Shown one piece after another: positions 5,033 to 9,856 of a DNA stretch of 9,856 nt (its first letter is position 1; every line of letters begins with the position of its first letter). Where the stretch lies: positions 1-9,856 of the forward strand of contig JANLHO010000025.1 of the NCBI GenBank assembly GCA_024654485.1, read 5' to 3'. A model generated the notes under the pieces. The model searched no databases. It was not told the DNA's origin and worked only from the letters and a program-made list of their open reading frames with translations. The position numbers were made by a program, and so were the translations under genes. This DNA is from Patescibacteria group bacterium. Its GTDB lineage: Bacteria; Patescibacteriota; Minisyncoccia; Phycocordibacterales; UBA2100.

Positions 5033-5809
5033 ATGATGAAAAAGAAAATAGACATTGCTCTATTGTTAATTTTCCCCGCATTTGGTGTCTTGTTTTCGTA
5101 CTTCTTGAATATTAATGCGTTTAATTCCGTGATGGTGTTCTTCGGTGTTCCGTCTCTATACTTAACAATCAGAGCATTTAGACACGCAAGAAAGGCGATA
5201 CTTTTTTCCTTAATAGCTAGTACTCCTGCAATAATCGTAATCGATTATATAGCCCAATCGACGGGTCAGTGGATTATTCCTGACTCCATATTACCCTTTA
5301 GATTGCTCGGAGTAGTGACGATAGAAGTTGTCGTATGGGCGGTTCTCAATTTCTATCTAGTAGTAATGTTTTACGAACACTTTCTTGATAGACATTTCAC
5401 CAATGGGGTCTGGTATCCGCGCATGAAATATTTGACAGCCTTTACCACCGGCACACTTCTCATTTTCTTCGTTCTTTACTTCTATCTGCCCACCTCTCTA
5501 GGCATCCCTTATTTTTATTTGGTTTTTGGGACAACTCTAATTTTACTTCCAGTAGTGATACAGATGTTCACTCACGCAAAAATGGATCTAAAGTTCTTTA
5601 AAGCAGCGGCCTATTTTTTCTATCTAACATTTTTATATGAAGTAACCGCTCTGCAACTTGGTTGGTGGAATTTCCCCAGTTTAGAATTTATTGGATGGGT
5701 TTCAATATTCAACGTAAGTTTTCCCATTGAAGAACTTCTTTTTTGGCTGTTTCTGTTTGCCATGGCGATCCTCTCTTTTTATGAGTTTTTTGATGACGAC
5801 GAGAGATAG
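5033..5809 (+). CDS. Lycopene-cyclase-domain (CrtYc/CrtYd-like) integral membrane protein
   Basis: This 258-residue, strongly hydrophobic protein has about 6-8 membrane segments arranged as two similar halves. Each half has a Gly-Pro or Leu-Pro helix, a following HAR/HAK, a D/E-rich helix ending in G-x-W (D71...GQW80; E203...GWW212), and a final helix. The second half has PIEELLFW (231-238), the hallmark of CrtYc/CrtYd/CarR-type lycopene cyclases, which cyclise lycopene ends in the membrane. The first half has only TIEVVVW (96-102). The family suggests carotenoid or isoprenoid chemistry, but no other carotenoid gene is nearby, so the substrate is open. ATG 5033 is favoured (MMKKKIDIALLL); ATG 5018, ATG 5036 and TTG 5000 are alternatives and no strong SD exists. 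It is visibly AT-richer than its neighbours, suggesting acquisition. Confidence 0.75.
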   Translation: MMKKKIDIALLLIFPAFGVLFSYFLNINAFNSVMVFFGVPSLYLTIRAFRHARKAILFSLIASTPAIIVIDYIAQSTGQWIIPDSILPFRLLGVVTIEVVVWAVLNFYLVVMFYEHFLDRHFTNGVWYPRMKYLTAFTTGTLLIFFVLYFYLPTSLGIPYFYLVFGTTLILLPVVIQMFTHAKMDLKFFKAAAYFFYLTFLYEVTALQLGWWNFPSLEFIGWVSIFNVSFPIEELLFWLFLFAMAILSFYEFFDDDER

Positions 5810-5956
5810 TTCATCTCTTTGAAAACCGCGCTTTATAAGCGCAGTCTTCAATCCCCAATGGCAGTATTTTCGCTCTTTCTCTAACGTCCTGCCAAACTGA
5901 AGCCAGCCATTAAATTCCCACACAAGTTGGTTCCAATTCTGTCTCACCTGGGTCAC
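5702..5956 (-). pseudogene. Possible gene remnant, unrecognised
   Basis: This - strand frame begins at GTG 5956 and runs into the antisense of the lycopene-cyclase-like gene. Its first 50 codons occupy the otherwise empty gap 5810-5956 and look protein-like (for example NWNQLVWEFNGWLQFGRTL and EKERKYCHWGLKTA). The rest (5702-5809) is antisense and probably meaningless. The frame stays open upstream of GTG 5956, opposite the DedA gene, and no SD is present. I do not recognise it. It may be the tail of a lost gene, or chance. Confidence 0.2.
5828..5842. terminator. Weak hairpin after the lycopene-cyclase-like gene
   Basis: GCGCTT and AAGCGC form a 6-bp stem with a TAT loop, 19 bases after the stop codon at 5809. 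The + strand lacks a T-run; on the - strand GGTTTTC follows. It could be a weak bidirectional terminator. Nothing else was found in 5843-5961. Confidence 0.3.
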
Positions 5957-5961
5957 AGCAA

Positions 5962-6699
5962 ATGGTAAAATTGGCGAGCATGCGCAATGTCAGAAACGTT
6001 CTTTCACTTATCTGGCTTCCGCTTTTCGCACTGGCTGCGGTGGCCGTGTACTATCTCATATGGGGGATATTTGACTTGCCGCCTCAGGAGGAAGTCGTTC
6101 GGCTTGCTGAACAATATTTTGACACGTACGGACTCATTACGGTATTTATCGCTGCCATCATAGAGGCGGTACTCTTTGTCGGATGGTATTTCCCCGGCAG
6201 TTTGGTCATTGTGCTTGGCGTCGTCTTCGCCGGCAGGGATTTCTCCCAGCTCTTTGGCGTATTCGCAGTTACGACGCTCGGATTCTTTGTCGCTTACACA
6301 TTCAACTACTTTGTAGGCAAGTACGGATGGTATCGGCTCCTGCTCGCGCTCGGATTAGATGGCCCCATAGAAAAAGCGCAAGCTCAGCTGGTGAGCTATG
6401 GGCCGCGCGCGATATTTCTCACCTTCTGGCATCCAAATTTTGGCGGGCTGACCTCTACGGCGGCAGGCATCTTACAAATGCCTCTCCGGACGTTCCTCAT
6501 TTATATGATAGCCGCAACGACACTGTGGGATATCTTTTGGACGATAGTCGGGTTTTCCTTCGGCGAGTTCGCCATCACCGCCGTCGGCCCGAAGGTGGTA
6601 GTGCCGTTCATTGCGGCATGGATAGCGATAACGCTATATGTGGCGTGGAGAAAGAAAAAGGATGCATCGGCGGTGGAGAATTCCGCGTCCGCGCTATAA
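5962..6699 (+). CDS. DedA/VTT-family integral membrane protein
   Basis: This 245-residue polytopic inner-membrane protein has an N-terminal helix (about 14-36), an amphipathic stretch, and the DedA core: IIEAVLFVGWYFPGSLVIVLG (about 66-86), a GKYGWYRLLLALG segment, and FWHPNFGGLTSTAAGI (155-170), the variant of the family's re-entrant block that usually reads R-F-x-P-x-x-R. The C-terminal helix (about 212-229) ends in RKKK. DedA proteins act in envelope homeostasis and some flip undecaprenyl phosphate or phospholipids; here the conserved Arg of that motif seems to be His157, so activity is uncertain. Starts at ATG 5962 and ATG 5980 (MRNVRNVLS) are both possible; no SD separates them. It is 35 bases upstream of engB. 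Confidence 0.88.
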   Translation: MVKLASMRNVRNVLSLIWLPLFALAAVAVYYLIWGIFDLPPQEEVVRLAEQYFDTYGLITVFIAAIIEAVLFVGWYFPGSLVIVLGVVFAGRDFSQLFGVFAVTTLGFFVAYTFNYFVGKYGWYRLLLALGLDGPIEKAQAQLVSYGPRAIFLTFWHPNFGGLTSTAAGILQMPLRTFLIYMIAATTLWDIFWTIVGFSFGEFAITAVGPKVVVPFIAAWIAITLYVAWRKKKDASAVENSASAL

Positions 6700-6719
6700 G
6701 GCTCGGACTACGGGGGATT

Positions 6720-6728
6720 TGTTATAGT
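6720..6728 (+). promoter_or_regulatory. Extended -10 just before engB, probable leaderless start
   Basis: TGT plus TATAGT (6723-6728) matches an extended -10. Only six bases separate it from the engB ATG, so transcription would begin at or next to the start codon. There is no SD before engB, which fits a leaderless mRNA. No good -35 is visible. Confidence 0.5.
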
Positions 6729-6734
6729 GCGCTG

Positions 6735-7310
6735 ATGGACATCACATCGGCGGAGTTTGTGAAGGGGATACGGGGTACGGACGAGGTGCTCTCCGACGGC
6801 ATTCCCCACATCGCATTCATAGGCCGCTCCAATGTCGGGAAATCCAGTATCCTGAATGCGCTTACGGGCAAGAAAGAATTGGCGCGCATCGGCAAGAAGC
6901 CCGGCAAGACCACGGAGATAAATTTCTTTCTGGTAAACGGTAAATACTATTTCGTGGATCTGCCGGGGTATGGATACGCGGCGGGGGGCAAGAAAGACCG
7001 CGAGAAGCTGCGCAAGCTTATCATCTGGTATTTCACAAGCGGCGAGGCGAAGCCGCGCAAGGTCGTTTTGATACTGGAGGCCAAGGCGGGGCTGACGGAA
7101 TTTGATGAGCAAATGATAGGGGTGCTGAAGGAGAAGGGGCATCCGTATATAATCGTGCTCAACAAAGTGGACAAACTGTCGCAGAAGGAGCTCTCCGGCA
7201 TGATTGCGAAAATAACGCAGGCGGCGGTGGATAGCGAGCTATTGCAGACATCCGCCGAGACGGGTCGGGGGATAGACGAGCTGCGCGACAGGCTCTTGGG
7301 TATAGAATAA
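6735..7310 (+). CDS. engB: EngB (YihA/YsxC), ribosome-assembly GTPase
   Basis: This 191-residue cytosolic GTPase is needed for late assembly of the large ribosomal subunit. All G motifs are visible: G1 GRSNVGKS (30-37), G2 region with threonines at KPGKTTEINFF (55-65), G3 DLPGYGYA (75-82), G4 NKVD (143-146) and G5 SAE (173-175). Length is normal for the family. ATG 6735 gives the expected short N-terminus before PHIAFIGRSN. The frame is open far upstream (to 6183), but that part is the shadow of the DedA gene. There is no SD; an extended -10 ends six bases before the ATG. The next gene starts 4 bases after the stop. Confidence 0.96.
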   Translation: MDITSAEFVKGIRGTDEVLSDGIPHIAFIGRSNVGKSSILNALTGKKELARIGKKPGKTTEINFFLVNGKYYFVDLPGYGYAAGGKKDREKLRKLIIWYFTSGEAKPRKVVLILEAKAGLTEFDEQMIGVLKEKGHPYIIVLNKVDKLSQKELSGMIAKITQAAVDSELLQTSAETGRGIDELRDRLLGIE

Positions 7311-7314
7311 TCGC

Positions 7315-7830
7315 ATGAGATATCTGCACACGATGGTCCGCGTGCGCGATCTGGAGAAGTCGCTGGATTTTTATTGCGGCAAGCTCGGGCTTGAGGAGGT
7401 ATATCGCTACGACAACGAGAAGGGTAGATTCACCAACGTATTCCTGAAAGCGCCGGATGACGATGCGGGTGCGCCGCCGAAGGAGAAAAAGATGGGCATG
7501 AGCGGCGCCATAGCGCCCGTCTTGGAGCTCACATACAACTGGCCTGCCCGCCTGCCTGAGCAGGCAGGCGCAGGCGGGGAGCCGGAAGAATCCGCCAGCC
7601 GGCAGGCGAGTGGGCGCAACTTCGGTCATCTCGCCTACGAGGTGGACGATATCTACCAATATTGCGACAAGCTGCAAAAGGGCGGAGTGGTCATCTTGAG
7701 ACCGCCGCGCGATGGCCGCATGGCTTTCGTCAAATCACCCGACGGCATTTCCATAGAGCTGCTGCAAAAAGGGGAGTCGCTCCCGCCGCAAGAGCCGTGG
7801 CTCTCAATGGAGAACACGGGAACGTGGTAG
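7315..7830 (+). CDS. gloA: Glyoxalase I-like protein (VOC superfamily)
   Basis: This 171-residue protein resembles lactoylglutathione lyase, which isomerises the methylglyoxal-thiol hemithioacetal during detoxification. The four metal ligands of the family are all present: His5 (RYLHTMVRV), Glu71 (VLELTYNW), His105 (FGHLAYEVDD) and Glu148 (GISIELL). Typical GloA reads LTYNW then about ten residues to GHLA. Here a longer stretch, PARLPEQAGAGGEPEESASRQASG (split here as residues 77-90 and 91-100), fills the gap and is encoded by a palindromic repeat, making the protein long. The thiol cofactor is unknown. No SD is present; TAGAAT (7303-7308) ends 6 bases before the ATG, overlapping the end of engB, so the gene is either co-transcribed or leaderless. 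A strong terminator follows. Confidence 0.9.
   Translation: MRYLHTMVRVRDLEKSLDFYCGKLGLEEVYRYDNEKGRFTNVFLKAPDDDAGAPPKEKKMGMSGAIAPVLELTYNWPARLPEQAGAGGEPEESASRQASGRNFGHLAYEVDDIYQYCDKLQKGGVVILRPPRDGRMAFVKSPDGISIELLQKGESLPPQEPWLSMENTGTW
7543..7605. repeat. GC-rich palindromic element in-frame within gloA
   Basis: CCTGCCTG (7551-7558) pairs with CAGGCAGG (7561-7568). The overlapping longer arm CCCGCCTG (7547-7554) pairs with CAGGCGGG (7571-7578), giving two exclusive folds. A GCCGGC palindrome (around 7598) lies downstream. The element encodes about 20 residues between the second and third metal ligands without breaking the frame. It shares the CCCGCC/GGCGGG ends with the element in rsmH. Confidence 0.7.
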
Positions 7831-7837
7831 AGTCCCA

Positions 7838-7882
7838 AAAAGCGGCTCAAACGCTCCGCCGACTGGCGGATGAGCCGCTTTT
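7838..7882 (+). terminator. Intrinsic terminator of gloA, symmetrical
   Basis: AAAAGCGGCTCA (7838-7849) and TGAGCCGCTTTT (7871-7882) form a perfect 12-bp stem. An inner hairpin, TCCGCC/GGCGGA (7855-7860/7865-7870), closes with a GACT loop. It begins 8 bases after the gloA stop at 7830 and ends in TTTT. The A-run on the left lets it work on the - strand too. Confidence 0.85.
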
Positions 7883-7916
7883 ATGGCCTAAACTCACAAG
7901 AGTCGTTTTGTATTCT

Positions 7917-7961
7917 AAAAAGATGCGCCCGCCCCGCGATGTTGCAATCGGAGGGGCGGGC
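7917..7961 (-). terminator. Intrinsic terminator of the small - strand gene
   Basis: GCCCGCCCC (7927-7935) and GGGGCGGGC (7953-7961) make a 9-bp stem, with partial pairing CGAT/ATCG inside. On the - strand the stem is followed by GCATCTTTTTAG (T-run opposite 7917-7921). It lies 11 bases beyond the stop codon of the gene at 7972-8226, supporting that gene as real. Confidence 0.85.
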
Positions 7962-7971
7962 TCGAATGAGG

Positions 7972-8226
7972 TTAGTTGGCCTCTTTGTGGCGTTCGGGAG
8001 GGTCAATACGACGCGAGGGCTCGGTGTGGACTTCACGTATTCCGGCCGCGCGTCCCGCCGCATCCGTCCAGAACGATACCCTGGTACCGTCCACGATCGG
8101 GACGTCGCCCCTCTTGTCGTTCCCCCTGATTGTAAGAGGCTGGCCGTTTTCCTTGACGACCCTTGCCCCCTTTCCCGTTACTTGTATGACGCCAATCAAT
8201 CTTTGCCGCTCCGAATTTCCGGTCAT
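7972..8226 (-). CDS. Small OB-fold protein, divergent cold-shock-like
   Basis: The 84-residue product begins MTGNSERQRLIGVIQVTGKGARVV and contains VPIVDGTRVSFWTDAAGRAAGIREV. The order of a G-V-I-Q-V strand, KG turn, then D-G-x-x-V-S-F and a final A-x-x-x-x-V parallels cold-shock domains (G-x-V-K-W, K-G-F-G-F, E-G-x-x-V-x-F, A-x-x-V). The aromatic RNP residues are absent: the KGFGF equivalent reads KGARVV, so nucleic-acid binding is doubtful. The frame continues to ATG 8298, but GGAGG on the - strand (8241-8237) lies 10 bases before ATG 8226, so 8226 is chosen. It is the only complete - strand gene, sits between two + strand units, and has its own terminator. Family assignment is tentative. 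Confidence 0.65.
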   Translation of the reverse strand: MTGNSERQRLIGVIQVTGKGARVVKENGQPLTIRGNDKRGDVPIVDGTRVSFWTDAAGRAAGIREVHTEPSRRIDPPERHKEAN

Positions 8227-8341
8227 TCGTTCGTTTCCTCCAGAACTCTCGGACGCCACCATGGTGCCCGAGACGCTGGAGGAAAGCTCTTGCGGCATTC
8301 AACGGTAAAATAGGGGAGATGTCAACCTTTGCCTCGTGCAG

Positions 8342-8347
8342 TATAAT
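8342..8347 (+). promoter_or_regulatory. Consensus -10 before the PfkB gene, probable leaderless start
   Basis: A perfect TATAAT ends 8 bases before the ATG at 8356, with CTACACAC between. Transcription would start at or within a base or two of the ATG. No SD is present. No convincing -35 is seen at 16-18 bp upstream. Confidence 0.6.
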
Positions 8348-8355
8348 CTACACAC

Positions 8356-9297
8356 ATGTCCAAAGTCCTCGTTTCCGGCTCGCTTGCGTACGACCGCATC
8401 ATGGATTTCCCCGGCCTTTTCTCGGCGCACTTCGTGCCGGAGAAGTTGCACAATCTGAGCGTCAGCTTTCAAGTGGATACATTTGCGGAGAATTTCGGTG
8501 GCTGCGCCGGCAACATCGCATACAACCTCGCGCTCCTCGGAGAAGAGCCGATAATCCTCTCCACAGGTGGGGTGGATTTCGCCAAGTACCGCGAATACCT
8601 CGCCGCCAAAGGCATCTCTTCGGATAGTATTCACGTCGCTGATACCGATACGACTGCCGCCGCTTACATCATGACAGACAAGGCGGACAACCAGATAGCA
8701 GCTTTTTATCCGGGTGCGGGGCGCGCTCCGTACGGCAGCGACTTCCCGACGGAAGGCATCTCAATGGGAATGATAGCGGCCGGATGCGACGACGACATGC
8801 ACGCGATGCCGCAGCTATTCCGCGAGCGCGACATCAAATATGTGTACGACCCCGGCCAGCATCTCACGGAGCTTTCCGGCGAGCGGCTGATAGCGTCGCT
8901 CTCCGGCGCGGAAGTGCTCTTCGCCAACGATTACGAGCTCGGCCTCATCGTATTTAAGACGGGGCTGGATGAGAAGGCGCTCTTGGAGCGCGTGCCCGTT
9001 GTAGTGGCGACGCTGGGGGCGAAGGGCGCGCGGCTCCTGACGAGGGAGGGCGAGGCAACGGTGGATGCGGTGAGTGCGGACACCGTCGTGGACCCGACGG
9101 GCGCGGGCGACGCGCATCGCGCGGGCTTCGTGAAGGGCATGCTCGCGGGGCTAAATATGCGGCAATGCGCGCAGCTCGCGAGTGCGGTGGCCTCCTACGC
9201 TGTGGAAAAATACGGCACTCAATCCCACGCCTTCACTCTGGAAGACCTGAAGAAGCGATACGAGAGGACGTATGAGGACAAGTGGCCGCTTCAGTAG
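8356..9297 (+). CDS. PfkB-family kinase, probable adenosine/nucleoside kinase
   Basis: This 313-residue cytosolic ribokinase-fold enzyme phosphorylates a sugar or nucleoside hydroxyl with ATP. PfkB signature 1 is FGGCAGNIAYNLALLG (47-62). NDYE (191-194) matches the N-x-x-E magnesium/phosphate motif. Signature 2 is DPTGAGDAHRAGF (246-258) with catalytic Asp252 and the anion hole GAG. The N-terminus VSGSLAYDRIMDFPG, the DNQIAAFYPGA block and the KYGTQSH ending resemble bacterial PfkB proteins annotated as adenosine kinase-like. The next + strand gene is ahcY, which releases adenosine, and this supports adenosine as substrate. Substrate is inference; the family is certain. ATG 8356 fits the family start and lies next to a TATAAT. 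Confidence 0.92.
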   Translation: MSKVLVSGSLAYDRIMDFPGLFSAHFVPEKLHNLSVSFQVDTFAENFGGCAGNIAYNLALLGEEPIILSTGGVDFAKYREYLAAKGISSDSIHVADTDTTAAAYIMTDKADNQIAAFYPGAGRAPYGSDFPTEGISMGMIAAGCDDDMHAMPQLFRERDIKYVYDPGQHLTELSGERLIASLSGAEVLFANDYELGLIVFKTGLDEKALLERVPVVVATLGAKGARLLTREGEATVDAVSADTVVDPTGAGDAHRAGFVKGMLAGLNMRQCAQLASAVASYAVEKYGTQSHAFTLEDLKKRYERTYEDKWPLQ

Positions 9298-9306
9298 TAC
9301 ACAATT

Positions 9307-9419
9307 GCCGGCAACCCAGTAGCATATTTTGTGGGGTCGGGAATTTTTTGCTAAAAATTCCCTCGGCTTCGCGCCGTCGCGCTGCAGAGACCCCAAAAAC
9401 ATGCTACTGAGTTGCCGGC
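9307..9419. repeat. 113-bp inverted-repeat element between the kinase gene and ahcY
   Basis: Left arm 9307-9338 (starting GCCGGCAACCCAGTAGCAT) and right arm 9389-9419 are imperfect inverted repeats, about 31 bp with three differences, one of them a one-base indel. Inside, GGGAATTTTT (9339-9348) and AAAAATTCCC (9353-9362) form a 10-bp hairpin with a TGCT loop, and CGGC/GCCG (9364-9367/9373-9376) a smaller one. No coding capacity is seen. The design (long terminal arms around nested hairpins, about 100 bp) parallels the element at 96-194, though the sequences differ. It could also act as a terminator for the kinase gene. Confidence 0.65.
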
Positions 9420-9460
9420 TACGCTGGTTTTGGCGGCAAGACCGGCATGGGCAGCGATGC

Positions 9461-9506
9461 TATACCACCACACCTATCTTCTCCGGAAAATAGGTGTGGT
9501 GGTATA
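9461..9506 (+). promoter_or_regulatory. 17-bp perfect inverted repeat over the ahcY promoter
   Basis: TATACCACCACACCTAT (9461-9477) and ATAGGTGTGGTGGTATA (9490-9506) are perfect inverted repeats with a 12-base centre. The right arm contains TGG plus TATACT (9503-9508), an extended -10 ending 7 bases before the ahcY ATG. The repeat therefore covers the promoter and would lie upstream of a leaderless mRNA, so it is better read as a protein-binding operator than as an RNA attenuator. If transcription began upstream it could form a leader hairpin. Confidence 0.6.
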
Positions 9507-9515
9507 CTGCACCGG

Positions 9516-9856
9516 ATGAAATATGATGTAAAAGATATCGGCCTTGCCGCAGAAGGTAAAAAGCGGATAGAGTGGGCGGCGCGCGACATGCCCGTCTTGG
9601 CCGGAATACGGGAGAGATTTGAGAAGGAGCAGCCCCTGAAGGGCAAGCGAGTGGGCGCGTGCCTGCACGTTACCACCGAGACCGCCAATCTGATGATAGC
9701 GCTCAAAGCGGCCGGCGCCGAAGTGTCTCTATGCGCCTCCAATCCGCTTTCAACGCAAGACGAGACTGCCGCCGCTCTTGCGGGAGAATACGGCATCCCT
9801 ACATTCGCCATAGCGGGGGAGGACAGGGACACTTTTTTCAAGCACATTGAAGAGGT
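9516..9856 (+). CDS. ahcY: Adenosylhomocysteinase (S-adenosylhomocysteine hydrolase), 5' part
   Basis: AhcY reversibly cleaves S-adenosylhomocysteine to adenosine and homocysteine using bound NAD, clearing the methyltransferase inhibitor SAH. The window holds the first 113 codons; the gene runs off the right edge, so the NAD domain is not seen. Family landmarks are DIGLAAEGKKRIEWAARDMPVL (residues 7-28, given here as two joined stretches of under 20), QPLKGKRVGACLHVTTET (39-56) with substrate-pocket His51, and NPLSTQDETAAAL (76-88). NPLSTQD resembles the archaeal and thermophile-type enzymes more than the NIFSTQD of typical proteobacterial and eukaryotic ones. ATG 9516 fits the family N-terminus. 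No SD is present; a -10 ends seven bases upstream. Confidence 0.95.
   Translation, partial: MKYDVKDIGLAAEGKKRIEWAARDMPVLAGIRERFEKEQPLKGKRVGACLHVTTETANLMIALKAAGAEVSLCASNPLSTQDETAAALAGEYGIPTFAIAGEDRDTFFKHIEE

Noticed and set aside
6183..6734. N-terminal extension of engB by 184 codons
   Set aside because: This part is the out-of-frame shadow of the DedA gene; EngB homologues start near ATG 6735.
8227..8298. Longer start of the small - strand OB-fold gene at ATG 8298
   Set aside because: The extra 24 residues are low-complexity and there is no SD before 8298, while GGAGG precedes ATG 8226.
7870..8313. + strand frames in the gap between gloA and the kinase gene
   Set aside because: They pass through two terminators and oppose the better-supported - strand gene.

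Overview
This is a bacterial chromosomal window. It holds a shortened division and cell-wall (dcw) cluster on the + strand, followed by unlinked housekeeping genes, almost all on the same strand. Compact genes, a dcw cluster that stops after the penicillin-binding protein, a tRNA with no encoded CCA, several genes with no Shine-Dalgarno (SD) sequence, and many GC-rich palindromic elements (some in-frame inside genes) suggest a small-genome candidate-phylum lineage such as Patescibacteria/Parcubacteria. That assignment is inference; no marker gene here proves it.

Layout. Positions 1-44 (- strand) hold the 5' end of a divergent gene. Positions 45-309 hold a hairpin next to that gene's SD, a 99-bp terminal-inverted-repeat element (96-194), and a 10-bp-phased array of GTGG boxes (210-293) matching the operator type used by MraZ. 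The dcw block is mraZ (310-744), rsmH (864-1853), an FtsL-like gene (1922-2320) and ftsI (2360-4078). Next come a small winged-helix regulator (4229-4525) bracketed by two identical 35-bp copies of a perfect palindrome, tRNA-Glu(CTC) (4682-4753), and a 169-bp-spaced degenerate copy of the tRNA 3' end (4898-4922). An AT-richer lycopene-cyclase-domain membrane protein (5033-5809), a DedA-family protein (5962-6699), engB (6735-7310) and a glyoxalase I-like gene (7315-7830) follow. Two intrinsic terminators separate these from a small - strand gene with a cold-shock-like OB fold (7972-8226). The window ends with a PfkB-family, probably adenosine, kinase (8356-9297), another inverted-repeat element (9307-9419), a 17-bp inverted repeat over the promoter (9461-9506), and the start of ahcY (9516 onward).

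How the genes fit together. MraZ, RsmH, the FtsL-like protein and FtsI form a division/septal-peptidoglycan module, probably autoregulated by MraZ. AhcY splits S-adenosylhomocysteine (made by methyltransferases such as RsmH) into adenosine and homocysteine. The adjacent PfkB kinase would trap adenosine as AMP. Several genes from 6700 onward have a -10-like hexamer only 6-8 bases before the start codon, which suggests leaderless transcripts. The most distinctive features are the palindromic elements, the duplicated operator around the winged-helix gene, and the tRNA-tail duplication.
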